This document shows, piece by piece, positions 8,704 through 18,127 of a stretch of 64,000 nt of DNA. Source of the stretch: Arsenophonus apicola (GTDB lineage: Bacteria; Pseudomonadota; Gammaproteobacteria; Enterobacterales; Enterobacteriaceae); NCBI RefSeq assembly GCF_020268605.1, contig NZ_CP084222.1:558001-622000 (forward strand). Direction: 5' to 3'. Position numbers and translations under genes: made by a program. The notes below the pieces were generated by a model. The model saw only the letters and a program-made list of their open reading frames with translations. It was not told the DNA's origin and did not search any database. Position 1 is the first letter of the stretch, and the number at the start of each line of letters is the position of its first letter.

Positions 8704-10850
8704 CAAGATTCCTCTGCCGCGATTTTATTTAACGCCACAAAATCAGGTTTTCCACTGCCAAGTAAAGGAAATGTTTTTAGGTAGCGAATATCTCTGGGTA
8801 CCGCTAATTCTGGTAATCCTTTTTCTTTCGCCGCCGCTAATAATCGACGACGATCTAAGGTGTTATCAGTGGTATATAAGATCAGGCTTTCACCTTTATT
8901 ATTGGTAGTTTTGATCACCACGCCATGCTGGGCATGGGGCGATATACTAGCAACAAGATGCTCGACTGTTTCTAGTGAAACCATTTCTCCCGCGAGTTTT
9001 GCAAAACGTTTTGCTCTTCCACGGATGATACAATAATCGTCACTATCAAATTCAACAATATCACCGGTATCATACCATCCCTTCTCATTCTCTCCTTGGC
9101 TATTTTCTGCATGAGGCAACTGTAAACGATTAGGATCCTCAACGCGTAAATAGCCTTTCATGATATTTGGACCACGTAACTGTAAACGACCGGCTTGCTT
9201 GATACCTGGTACCGGCACTAGTCTGGTTTCTATGCCAGGTAAAATTTGACCAACCGTATCAACTTTGGCTGCCATCGGGACGTTGATTGAGACAATTGGA
9301 GCACATTCTGTTACCCCGTAGCCTTCAAGTATTCGGATACCAAATTTGTCGAACCAAATTTTTTTTGTGCTTTCAATCAGTTTTTCAGCTCCGGCAACAA
9401 CATAACGCACGCGCGCAAAATCATAAGGATGGGCAAAACGAGCATAATGTGCCAGAAAAGTAGGAGTAGCGAAAAGTACCGTGCAATTTTTTTCATAGAC
9501 CAACTCTGGGATCACCCGATAATGCAGTGGACTAGGATAAAGCAATACACGACTACCGGAAAAAATAGGAATAAACAAACCTACCGTCAGCCCAAAAGCA
9601 TGGAAAAGAGGTAAAGCGGACATAAATCGATCTTTAGGCGTAAAATCAGCCACTGTTTTAACTTGCTCTATATTAGCTAATAAACTGGTATGGCTATGTA
9701 CCACCCCTTTAGGCGTTCCCTCCGAGCCTGAGGTAAAAAGGATCAATGCCGCATCATCCGGTTTTGCTGGTATAAGCGCTTTTTTGGGCAATAGTAAGTG
9801 ATAGAGGATCCATTTTTTGTCTTGCCATGTCAGGGAGTCTTGCAGATCTTCTAAATAAATCCAGTTAACTTCAGTAACCTGTTCAGGCAAATGTGACAAC
9901 TTACCTTTTTCAATAAACTGACGAGAACTAAAAATGGTCTTAATGGATGCCGCTTTGATAGCATTTTTTACCCCATTGCTACCAGCTGTATAATTCATCA
10001 TGGCCGGGATCCGGCCCCGCAATATTGCTCCAAAAATAGTCGCCGCTGTCACTGTTGCATTAGGTAAAAGCAAGCCTATATGTTCATGCTGTTTAGTATA
10101 ACGTTCAATAATACGCCCAAGCGCTAAGATTTTCTTGAGAAAACTTTGATAACTGTCTTCTTTAAAACTAATATCTTCGATACAACCAGTAAAACGGCCA
10201 AAACGTTTCATCGCATCAAAATAAGCTTCCATCAATGTTTGCTGGGGGCGATTACACAACCGAGCTTCTTTCATAATCTTATAAAGTTGCGATCCCGCCA
10301 GCCGACGACGCTCTGCTGCTCGTTTCGCCTCAGGCATGGTGATATTTGTTGCTGGTAAAATCGTTAGTGTCATTTTAGGAAAATATTTGAGCTTAAAAAT
10401 CCCTCTCAACCGACTAAAATAACTCAATTCAGGTCCATCAATTCTAATAGGAATAACTTTAGCGCCGGTTTTTGCTGCCACAAACGCTGCACCATCATAA
10501 ATTTTCATCAAAGAACCATGAACGCTAATTCTTCCTTCAGGGAAAATGACGATCGGGCGTCCTTTTTCTATTTCTCTAACTAAAGTTCGAATGGCCATCG
10601 GGTTGGCAGGATCAAGCGGAACAACATCGGCATAGGGTTTTAATAATTTAATAAAGCGTGGTGTACCGATAGATGAATAAACAGCAAAAAGTGGGCGAAT
10701 AGGTAAGAATAGAGCGAGCAGGATCCCATCTAGAAAAGAGACATGATTAGGTGTTATTAAACATCGCTCATATTTTTTAAGTTTTATTTCACCAACAACT
10801 GTCACACGGAAAAAAAACTGGAATATTGCGCGCAATAATTTTATCAGCAT
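8703..10850 (-). CDS. aas: Bifunctional 2-acylglycerophosphoethanolamine acyltransferase / acyl-ACP synthetase Aas
   Basis: 715 residues (E. coli 719), inner-membrane associated. The N-terminal acyltransferase domain has the HX4D motif NHVSFLD (H36, D41) and FPEGR. The C-terminal AMP-binding domain has FTSGSEGTPKG and a GYGVTECAP block. It activates fatty acids onto ACP and re-acylates lysophospholipid imported by LplT. First gene of the coupled aas-lplT-pncC operon, with a gap of about 80 bases to aroL upstream. In E. coli aas neighbours galR and lysA; here lysA is about 24 kb away. Confidence 0.96.
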   Translation of the reverse strand: MLIKLLRAIFQFFFRVTVVGEIKLKKYERCLITPNHVSFLDGILLALFLPIRPLFAVYSSIGTPRFIKLLKPYADVVPLDPANPMAIRTLVREIEKGRPIVIFPEGRISVHGSLMKIYDGAAFVAAKTGAKVIPIRIDGPELSYFSRLRGIFKLKYFPKMTLTILPATNITMPEAKRAAERRRLAGSQLYKIMKEARLCNRPQQTLMEAYFDAMKRFGRFTGCIEDISFKEDSYQSFLKKILALGRIIERYTKQHEHIGLLLPNATVTAATIFGAILRGRIPAMMNYTAGSNGVKNAIKAASIKTIFSSRQFIEKGKLSHLPEQVTEVNWIYLEDLQDSLTWQDKKWILYHLLLPKKALIPAKPDDAALILFTSGSEGTPKGVVHSHTSLLANIEQVKTVADFTPKDRFMSALPLFHAFGLTVGLFIPIFSGSRVLLYPSPLHYRVIPELVYEKNCTVLFATPTFLAHYARFAHPYDFARVRYVVAGAEKLIESTKKIWFDKFGIRILEGYGVTECAPIVSINVPMAAKVDTVGQILPGIETRLVPVPGIKQAGRLQLRGPNIMKGYLRVEDPNRLQLPHAENSQGENEKGWYDTGDIVEFDSDDYCIIRGRAKRFAKLAGEMVSLETVEHLVASISPHAQHGVVIKTTNNKGESLILYTTDNTLDRRRLLAAAKEKGLPELAVPRDIRYLKTFPLLGSGKPDFVALNKIAAEES

Positions 10851-10932
10851 ATCTCTTTCCTTACTCCTTAATGTTATTGATCATTTTAGAGTACATCTAT
10901 CAGCAAAGATGCCTAACATAGCAAAATTGAGA

Positions 10933-11454
10933 TCATACAAAGTATTTTTTGTCGTTTTGTAAAAAGCGGTCTATTTGGTAAACAATTTCTGTCGTAGGTA
11001 AAGCGGCATCAATAATGTAATCAGCGTTATCTAAATAGTAGCCTTCTCGTTCTTTCATTACTTCAACTATCTCTTCTGCTAAAGGTTTACCTGTTAATGT
11101 TGGTCGTTGCGAAGTTTCAGGATCAGCAGACAAACGGGTAATCAATACATCTGATGGCGCTTGTAAATAAATAATACAGCCATTTTTTTTCATAAAATCA
11201 CGATTTTCTTGCAGTAAAATAATGCCGCCACCCGTTGATATCACTGAATTTGGCTGTTGTATTGATCGCAAAACACTGGATTCTAAATCACGAAAGCGAG
11301 CCCAACCATCTCGTTCAACTAACTCGGCAATACTTATTTTAGCATTCTGTTTAACTAACCAATCGGTATCAAAAAAATGACACATCCTAAATTCAGCTAA
11401 CGTTTTTCCTACTGTTGTCTTCCCTGCGCCTCTTGGTCCAATAAGATAAAGCAT
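10933..11454 (-). CDS. aroL: Shikimate kinase (AroL type)
   Basis: 173 residues. Phosphorylates shikimate in the aromatic amino acid pathway. P-loop GPRGAGKTT at residues 6-14; DTD shikimate-binding motif near residue 30; STGGGIIL near residues 73-80; the lid region has RPTLTGKPL. Closer to AroL than AroK (WARFRDLE and the GKPLAEEI lid). Monocistronic in appearance, between aas and the proBA terminator. E. coli aroL lies in another region, so this adjacency is a lineage-specific arrangement. Confidence 0.92.
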   Translation of the reverse strand: MLYLIGPRGAGKTTVGKTLAEFRMCHFFDTDWLVKQNAKISIAELVERDGWARFRDLESSVLRSIQQPNSVISTGGGIILLQENRDFMKKNGCIIYLQAPSDVLITRLSADPETSQRPTLTGKPLAEEIVEVMKEREGYYLDNADYIIDAALPTTEIVYQIDRFLQNDKKYFV

Positions 11455-11561
11455 GTCAAATTGTCCTAATCGAAAATTTATTTAATTAGTCAGAATATAT
11501 AAGTCAGCTTACAAGCGTGATTTAAAATTTACAAAAGTAAAAATCCTAAATTACCGCGATT

Positions 11562-11590
11562 AAAATAAAGCCACACAACAACAGTGTGGC
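11562..11590 (-). terminator. Rho-independent terminator after proA
   Basis: 7-bp stem GCCACAC/GTGTGGC (11570-11576 and 11584-11590) with a 7-base loop, followed on the minus strand by TTTATTTT. It ends the proBA operon. Confidence 0.85.
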
Positions 11591-11613
11591 GCAAAAAATC
11601 GTGAAGTAATAAC

Positions 11614-12870
11614 TCAAGAACGCATTAAATTATCGCCATAACCAATCCATTTATAGGTTGTTAATGCATCTAATCCCATTGGGCCGCGGGCATGAAGTTT
11701 CTGCGTACTTACCGCAACCTCCGCACCTAATCCAAATTGCCCACCATCAGTAAATCGTGTACTGGCATTAACATAAACAGCCGCAGAATCAACATGCTGA
11801 ACAAAATAATCTGCTTGTTGAATTGATTGGGTCAAAATAGCATCAGAATGGGCCGTTCCATAATCCCGAATGTGGGTAATCGCGGCATCAATATCGTTAA
11901 CGACTTCAACGTTAACATCAAGCGATAACCATTCATCACGGTAATCCTCCTCGATCACTGCAACAACTTTTGCCGGGCTTGATTTTAAATAGGACATTGC
12001 ATGCCGACTGGCATGTAGTGTCACATTTTGCTCAGCCATTTTCTCAGCCAGTAGCGGTAGAAATGTCGCCGCAATACTTTTATGGACTAATAAAGTTTCT
12101 AATGAATTACAAGCACTTGGGCGCTGCACCTTAGCATTGACAATGAGTGGAAGTGCTTTGTCAAAATCAATATGCTGATCGACATAAATATGACAGACAC
12201 CAATCCCGCCAGTGATAACGGGAATAGTTGATTGTTCACGGCATAGCTTATGTAACCCTGCACCTCCACGCGGGATCAACATGTCTATATAACGATCCAT
12301 TTTCAGTAATTGTGTGACTAATTTTCTATCTGGATCATCAATAGACTGAACTGCTGCCTGCGGAATAGCATTTTGTTGCAACGCTTGCTGAATAACTTTA
12401 ACGATTGCTTGATTAGTCTGTGAGGTTTCTTTACCCCCACGTAAAATTACCGCATTACCAGTTTTCAAACATAACGAGGCAACATCGATCGTTACATTTG
12501 GCCGCGCTTCATAAATAACGCCGATCACACCCAATGGGACACATCGCCGTTGTATATTTAAGCCATTTTCTAATATGCCGCCATCGAGTATACGTCCAAC
12601 CGGATCAGCTAATTGACATACCTTTCTTACATCATTTGCAATGGCAGCTAATCGCTCGACAGTTAGCAATAATCTGTCTTGCATAGCTGCACTCATATGA
12701 CTAGCTTTCGCTGCCACCATATCTTGAGCATTCGCGGCTAAAATTGCATCACTCTGTTGTTGCAAGCTATCTGCAATATCCATTAAGACATTATTTTTCT
12801 GTTTTGTGTTTAGCCCTGCCAGGTACCATGAAGCCTTTTTAGCCGCTTTGCCTATTTTTTCCAACATCAT
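11614..12870 (-). CDS. proA: Gamma-glutamyl phosphate reductase
   Basis: 418 residues. NADPH-dependent reduction of glutamyl-5-phosphate to the semialdehyde, second step of proline synthesis. Aldehyde-dehydrogenase fold with IPRGGAGLHKLCREQ, the catalytic-cysteine block QRPSACNSLETLL near residue 255, and RFTDGGQFGLGAEVAVST. The first ATG overlaps the proB stop as ATGA, so it is translationally coupled; a second in-frame ATG follows immediately and would match the E. coli start. Last gene of the proBA operon, closed by a terminator. Confidence 0.97.
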   Translation of the reverse strand: MMLEKIGKAAKKASWYLAGLNTKQKNNVLMDIADSLQQQSDAILAANAQDMVAAKASHMSAAMQDRLLLTVERLAAIANDVRKVCQLADPVGRILDGGILENGLNIQRRCVPLGVIGVIYEARPNVTIDVASLCLKTGNAVILRGGKETSQTNQAIVKVIQQALQQNAIPQAAVQSIDDPDRKLVTQLLKMDRYIDMLIPRGGAGLHKLCREQSTIPVITGGIGVCHIYVDQHIDFDKALPLIVNAKVQRPSACNSLETLLVHKSIAATFLPLLAEKMAEQNVTLHASRHAMSYLKSSPAKVVAVIEEDYRDEWLSLDVNVEVVNDIDAAITHIRDYGTAHSDAILTQSIQQADYFVQHVDSAAVYVNASTRFTDGGQFGLGAEVAVSTQKLHARGPMGLDALTTYKWIGYGDNLMRS

Positions 12871-13976
12871 TTACTCACTATCATATCGTCACGGTGCACA
12901 GCAACAGCGCCATACTCATAACCCAAAATTTGACTAATTTCTTGCGAATGATGCCCGGCGATTAGGCGTAGAGCATCGCTATTATAATGAGTTACTCCAT
13001 GAGCTAAATCGTTACCTAATAAATTAAGAATAGGCACCACATCGCCGCGCGAAAAATTACCACTAATTTTCTTTATTCCTTTTGGTAATAATGAGCTGCC
13101 TTTCTGTTGGATCGCCAGAGCAGCTCCCTCATCAACAACAATTTCACCCGCCAAAGGCGCACCAAAAATCCACCGTTTTCGGTTTTCCATTGGCGTTTTT
13201 AAGCGATGAAATTTTGTTCCTACCTGCTGACCTTCGAGCACATTTGCGATCACATTAGGCTTATCACCGGCGGCAATAACGACTTCTATTCCTGCTCGAC
13301 TCGCAATACCTGCGGCTTGCAGCTTTGTTGCCATTCCACCGGTGCCTAAACCGCTGACACTATCACCGGCAATGCATTTTAGTTCATCATTAATATCATG
13401 AACTTCAGTGATTAATTGTGCATTTGGATTGTGGCGGGGGTCTGCGGTACATAGTCCCTCAATATCCGTTAATAATAGTAACTTATCCGCATTAGCTAAA
13501 ATTGCAACCAATGCCGATAAATTATCATTATCACCAACTTTAATTTCGGCTGTCGCAACGGCATCATTTTCATTGATAACCGGAATAATACAGTTATCCA
13601 GTAAGGCTTGTAATGTATCTCGTGCATTTAAAAAACGTTCACGATCTTCAATATCTGCTCGGGTTAATAACATCTGACCAATATGAATACCATAAATTGA
13701 AAATAATCGTTCCCAAAGCTGGATCAGATGAATTTGCCCAACCGCGGCAAGCAATTGTTTCGAGGCAATTGTCTCAGGTAATGTTGGATAACCTAAATGT
13801 GCTCGACCCGCCGTAATGGCACCCGAAGTAACAATAACAATCTGGTGACCTTTTTCATACTGCTGTGCACATTGCCTTACTAATTCAACAATACGCGCCT
13901 GATCGAGACAAAGCGAACCACCCGTTAATACACTTGTTCCTAATTTTATCACCAAAGTTTGGCTGTTGTTCATCAT
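12867..13976 (-). CDS. proB: Glutamate 5-kinase
   Basis: 369 residues (E. coli 367). Phosphorylates glutamate, the first and feedback-inhibited step of proline synthesis. The N-terminal amino-acid-kinase domain (about 1-260) has VIKLGTSVLTGG, NENDAVATAEIKVGDNDNLS and GTGGMATKLQAA. The C-terminal PUA domain (about 280-369) includes LPKGIKKISGNFSRGD. Starts at tandem ATGs. Upstream is crl with its terminator, the same crl-proB-proA neighbourhood as in E. coli, although crl is co-oriented here. Confidence 0.97.
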   Translation of the reverse strand: MMNNSQTLVIKLGTSVLTGGSLCLDQARIVELVRQCAQQYEKGHQIVIVTSGAITAGRAHLGYPTLPETIASKQLLAAVGQIHLIQLWERLFSIYGIHIGQMLLTRADIEDRERFLNARDTLQALLDNCIIPVINENDAVATAEIKVGDNDNLSALVAILANADKLLLLTDIEGLCTADPRHNPNAQLITEVHDINDELKCIAGDSVSGLGTGGMATKLQAAGIASRAGIEVVIAAGDKPNVIANVLEGQQVGTKFHRLKTPMENRKRWIFGAPLAGEIVVDEGAALAIQQKGSSLLPKGIKKISGNFSRGDVVPILNLLGNDLAHGVTHYNSDALRLIAGHHSQEISQILGYEYGAVAVHRDDMIVSK

Positions 13977-14027
13977 ACTTCTGCTATTAACTCTCTATAA
14001 CAATAAAAATTTAGCTATCAGTTTTAT

Positions 14028-14061
14028 CAAGTAAGAAGCGTTATGCCAACCGGCATAACGC
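14028..14061 (-). terminator. Rho-independent terminator after crl
   Basis: Perfect 10-bp stem GCGTTATGCC/GGCATAACGC (14038-14047 and 14052-14061) with an AACC/GGTT tetraloop, followed on the minus strand by TTCTTACTTG. It separates crl from proB. Confidence 0.8.
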
Positions 14062-14107
14062 AATTTTAGTGAAAAGTTGATTTTACAATAGCTGCAAATA
14101 ATACAAA

Positions 14108-14497
14108 CTATAAATTAATTGCAACCATTTTGGGGCAAGGGGTTAATGTTAGTTCCAATGTATTCAGTGAATCACTTAAACGTTTATGGAACTCTTGCAA
14201 TGTATCTTCAAGTGACTTGATAATGTTTGATTTGTTAATTTCGATATGCTGCCAATTACCGGCTTTATCAAACATACCTAATTTATAATGATATACAAAT
14301 CCGTTAAGTTCTCGTCTTAATTCCAACCACCATCCCCAAAATTCACGCTTTTCTGGAGCAGTTTTTGCATTAACACAAATAGCAAGACAATCGAAAAAAA
14401 AGAGATCATCCTGACATTGAGATTCACGGAGATAAGGTCCTAACCTGGTAAAATGCTTCAATAATTTACTTTTAGAATAATTTGAAGTTAAAGCCAT
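14108..14497 (-). CDS. crl: Sigma-S binding factor Crl
   Basis: 129 residues. Crl binds RpoS and promotes its assembly with core RNA polymerase. The conserved central part is clear: FTRLGPYLRESQC, DDLFFFDCLAICVN, REFWGWWLELRREL and FDKAGNWQHIEI, all matching the E. coli protein. The C-terminal tail is slightly shortened. A good AAGGAG site precedes the ATG. Own terminator downstream. Its presence implies an RpoS general stress response in this organism. Confidence 0.95.
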   Translation of the reverse strand: MALTSNYSKSKLLKHFTRLGPYLRESQCQDDLFFFDCLAICVNAKTAPEKREFWGWWLELRRELNGFVYHYKLGMFDKAGNWQHIEINKSNIIKSLEDTLQEFHKRLSDSLNTLELTLTPCPKMVAINL

Positions 14498-14567
14498 AAT
14501 AAGGATCTCCTTGTTGTTAAGCTACCTTTTTAGCAAATAAGGAAAAATAATCAAGTAATCACAACAA

Positions 14568-15825
14568 TTATTCAATTTTGCTTTTCAGCCAACTCACTAC
14601 GGCTGAAAGTGACTGATGAAAATTTTGATATAACGGCTTGGTGGGTAAGGTCAATAGCTTACCTTCAATGGAGGAGCGCACGATAAGCAATGCGTCTTCC
14701 TTAGGGCTGAAAACATCATTTTGCCAATTAACTACCATAAATGGTACAGGACAACGACGCCCCAACAATCCCTTTTTTTAATGAGTAACAACTAAGCTCT
14801 GAACGTAAAACTGCTTCATCTACCTGATAAAAGCCTAGTCGACTGGCAAAGATATCAATATTCATTACCGGTATTTGATCCTGATATTTTTGCTCATTAA
14901 ATAAGCTATGAACAATTGGCCCTGAAACTGCAACACCTTTTAAGCGCTTGGGCTCTAAATAAGCTAAACGAAGCGCAATATTGGCGCCAAAACGCAAACC
15001 AATTACCCCTATTCGAGTATGATCGATCCATGGAATATTCGCCAATTGATTAAGTACCTGTTGATGCAGCGCGCTAGTATCCTGAGAAAGGATATATTTA
15101 ATAGAATAGCTAATTGATGGCATATCTAAGGTTAACATAGCAAACCCCTGCGGCGCTAAATATTGGCTGAAAAGGCGATAATAATCTAGTTGCAAACTAT
15201 CTAATGTGCCGCAAACTAAAATTGTAGGACACGGGCCTTGGCTGGTATTAGGTAAATGTAAAAAACCAATCACCTCTTTTTTACCACCCTCTATTTTGAA
15301 AGAAATTTTTTTTAGTCTAAAATCGGTCAATTGCGCAGCATTTTCATAAGCTTTATTGGCTAATAATACCGCTTGTTCGGCAAGATGATCACCTTTAAGA
15401 TGCGGATAAGCGGCAATACTATATAAATTAGCTGCTCGTAACCAAGCCTGGCTAGCTGCTATTTTGGTTGGTAATTGAAGCGCTTTTTTCTGCCAAACCA
15501 TTGCCTGTTGTGACCATTCATAAGTCCAATTTCCTGGCTGATAACCAATTACGGTATCGAGTAAATTTTCACAGCTACGAACACGATTATTTGCCGCAAT
15601 TCGACTTAGTACCGCTTCAATCTCCAACCCATCGTTGCCACGCCAAATCCATATTAGCCGGTTAATCATACGATACCAGCTAACATAACTGGTGCCTTCG
15701 AATGTTGAGCTATGCTTCAATAAGTGGGTTTTAGGTACACTATAAGTCACCAGAACAGAGGTCTCAGTTTGTTTCAATTTTGATTTAGGCTTAAACAGCT
15801 TTTCTGACAGATTTTTTTCACTCAT
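14568..15825 (-). pseudogene. frsA: frsA with a single-base frameshift in an A7 run
   Basis: FrsA is an alpha/beta-hydrolase-like protein reported to bind EIIA-Glc. The first 365 codons (start MSEKNLSEKLFKPK at 15825) match FrsA up to SCYSLKK. The remaining conserved part, LLGRRCPVPFMV through QNFHQSLSAVVSWLKSKIE, continues in another frame to a stop at 14568. The break lies in a run of seven As on the minus strand (plus-strand Ts 14773-14779). Removing one base restores a full protein of about 414 residues, the E. coli length. Either a recent mutation, a slippage-corrected site, or a sequencing error. Lies between crl and gpt as in E. coli. Confidence 0.9.
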
Positions 15826-15856
15826 ATCGACCTTATTCTGTTAAAAAACTTCAGCA

Positions 15857-15883
15857 ATAAAAAAGGGATGCGAATAGCATCCC
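15857..15883 (-). terminator. Rho-independent terminator after gpt
   Basis: Stem GGGATGC/GCATCCC (15865-15871, 15877-15883), 5-base loop, then six Ts on the minus strand. It ends gpt transcription ahead of frsA. Confidence 0.9.
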
Positions 15884-15934
15884 CTATATCATATACTTTA
15901 TTTAGTGATTAAAGCGAAATAAATAAAACAATTA

Positions 15935-16396
15935 TTATTGTTCACAAAGCGGCTTAATAAAAACCTCTTTTTCCATATCCCAAGGCTGTTCTATCCAGGT
16001 ATTTTGCGGTATATCAATAACATAATTATCAACTAATGGACGCCCCGCGGGTTTTGCAAAAATAGTCACAAAATAGCCTTTAGGAAACATATCCCTGATA
16101 GCTTGTGCTGTCCCGCCGGTATCGACCAAATCGTCGACAACAATATAACCTTCACCATCACCTTCCACTCGCTTGATAACTTTGAGTTCTCTTTGGTTAT
16201 TATGGTCGTAGCTTGAAATACAGACAGTATCGATATGGCGTAAACCTAATTCACGAGCAAGAATAGCACTTGGAACAAGCCCACCGCGGCTAACAGCAAT
16301 AATGCCTTTCCATTGCTTGGCAGGTAATAAGCGTTGTGCCAAAGTACGGGCATGCATTTGCAACATATCCCATGTTACGATGTATTTTTCACTCAT
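15935..16396 (-). CDS. gpt: Xanthine-guanine phosphoribosyltransferase
   Basis: 153 residues, the E. coli length plus one. Transfers phosphoribose from PRPP to guanine, xanthine and hypoxanthine for purine salvage at the inner face of the membrane. The PRPP-binding motif VVDDLVDTGGTA is at about residues 87-98; SRGGLVPSAILARELG and the C-terminal WIEQPWD are present. Start MSEKYIVTWDM. Divergent from pepD across a spacer of about 240 bases, the same arrangement as in E. coli; monocistronic with its own terminator. Confidence 0.97.
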   Translation of the reverse strand: MSEKYIVTWDMLQMHARTLAQRLLPAKQWKGIIAVSRGGLVPSAILARELGLRHIDTVCISSYDHNNQRELKVIKRVEGDGEGYIVVDDLVDTGGTAQAIRDMFPKGYFVTIFAKPAGRPLVDNYVIDIPQNTWIEQPWDMEKEVFIKPLCEQ

Positions 16397-16634
16397 AAAA
16401 TTCTGATCCTAACGACTAGAGACTATTTTAGCAAAGCACATTAGTGGAAAAAATATTGCGCGAGATTATAGTGATTTGTCATAACAAAAACCAGAAATTA
16501 ATTAATATTATCACAATTAACTAAAGGCATAGATGTCAGAAGGTGATATTCTGATTAATAAAATAAATAATATTTACCAAGACGGTAGAATTAATTAGCA
16601 ATCTTAATAATACGGTAGTAATAGGAGATAAAAC

Positions 16635-18095
16635 GTGTCTGAGCTTTCACAACTTACACCACAGCCGCTTTGGGATATATTTGCACAAATTTGTGCAATT
16701 CCTCATCCATCTGGACATGAGGAAGCACTTGCTTCTTATATTATGCAATGGGCAGAGAGAAAAAAACTTAGTGTTGAACGCGATAAGGTCGGTAATATTC
16801 TTATTCGCAAACCGGCAACTGTCGGCTTGGAAAATCTCCTGCCGGTTGTTCTTCAAGCCCATTTGGATATGGTGCCACAAAAAAACAGTGATATTCAGCA
16901 CGATTTTACGCAGGATCCTATCCGTCCCTACGTAGATAATGAGTGGGTAAAAGCGCAAGGTACCACATTAGGTGCAGATAATGGTATCGGTATGGCTTCC
17001 GCTTTAGCCGTACTGGATGATGAGAATGTCAAACATGGCCCGCTAGAAGTTTTACTCACCATGACAGAAGAAACCGGTATGGTTGGGGCGTTTGGCATAC
17101 AGCCAAATTGGTTACAAGCGGATATTCTGATCAATACCGATTCGGAACAAGAAGGCGAGATCTACATGGGTTGCGCCGGCGGCGTTGATTTTACTACCAC
17201 CTTTACATTGGCAAGAGAAGCTATTCCTGCTAATCATAAAGTATACAAAATAACACTAAAAGGGTTAACTGGTGGTCATTCGGGTGGTGATATTCATTTA
17301 GGATTAGCGAATGCCAATAAACTATTGGCACGTTTTCTCGCAGCCCATGCGAGTGAATTACAATTAAAGCTCATTCATATTCAAGGTGGTAGTTTACGTA
17401 ATGCGATCCCACGTGAGAGTGAAGCGATTGTTGCAGTGCCAATATCAGTAGCGGCTAATTTAGAAACCAGCAAAAATCACTATCTAGCACTACTAAAATC
17501 AGAATTTGCCGCAATTGAAAAAAACTTAATTATTACCCTTGCTGAGACAACAACAGAATTATTAGCACTATCCGTGGATTGCCAATCTCGTTTATTACAC
17601 TTTCTCAATGCTGCGCCTAATGGGGTTATTCGGATGAGCGACGAAATAAAAGATGTTGTTGAAACCTCACTCAATACTGGCGTTGTTGATATGGATGAAA
17701 AAAAGGCCGAAATTACTTTTTTAATTCGCTCATTAATCGAAACGGGCAAAGATTATGTCGTTAATATGCTGACATCATTATCGATGCTTGCCGGGGCAGA
17801 ATTTAAACATAAAGGCAGCTATCCTGGCTGGAAACCCGATCCGCAATCGCCCGTCATGGCACTTGTTAGCAACACCTATCAGCAACTATTTGGTAAAGCT
17901 CCAAAGATCATGGTGATCCATGCTGGTTTAGAATGTGGGCTATTTAAAAAACCTTACCCGCAAATGGATATGGTCTCCATTGGGCCAACGATATATGGTG
18001 CCCATTCACCCGACGAACGCGCCAATATTAAAAGTGTCGCTAAATATTGGCAGTTGTTAACATCCGTACTCAAATCAATACCTGAGAAAAGTTAG
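16635..18095 (+). CDS. pepD: Aminoacyl-histidine dipeptidase (peptidase D)
   Basis: 486 residues. Cytosolic M20-family zinc dipeptidase with broad specificity (carnosine-type Xaa-His). Metal-site blocks: LQAHLDMVPQ, TTLGADNGIGMASALAV, MTEETGMVGAFG, NTDSEQEGEIYMGCAGG and the C-terminal IHAGLECGLFKKPYP. The GTG start at 16635 follows AGGAGA and gives an N-terminus matching E. coli (MSELSQL). Monocistronic, ends at a hairpin terminator shared with the convergent dinB. Confidence 0.97.
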   Translation: MSELSQLTPQPLWDIFAQICAIPHPSGHEEALASYIMQWAERKKLSVERDKVGNILIRKPATVGLENLLPVVLQAHLDMVPQKNSDIQHDFTQDPIRPYVDNEWVKAQGTTLGADNGIGMASALAVLDDENVKHGPLEVLLTMTEETGMVGAFGIQPNWLQADILINTDSEQEGEIYMGCAGGVDFTTTFTLAREAIPANHKVYKITLKGLTGGHSGGDIHLGLANANKLLARFLAAHASELQLKLIHIQGGSLRNAIPRESEAIVAVPISVAANLETSKNHYLALLKSEFAAIEKNLIITLAETTTELLALSVDCQSRLLHFLNAAPNGVIRMSDEIKDVVETSLNTGVVDMDEKKAEITFLIRSLIETGKDYVVNMLTSLSMLAGAEFKHKGSYPGWKPDPQSPVMALVSNTYQQLFGKAPKIMVIHAGLECGLFKKPYPQMDMVSIGPTIYGAHSPDERANIKSVAKYWQLLTSVLKSIPEKS

Positions 18096-18103
18096 CACTC
18101 ATT

Positions 18104-18127
18104 GCAGGCTAAACTTAGCCTGCTTTT
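18104..18127. terminator. Bidirectional terminator between pepD and dinB
   Basis: 8-bp stem GCAGGCTA/TAGCCTGC (18104-18111, 18116-18123) with a 4-base loop and TTTT on the plus side. Runs of A/T flank both sides, so it may serve both convergent genes. Confidence 0.8.
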
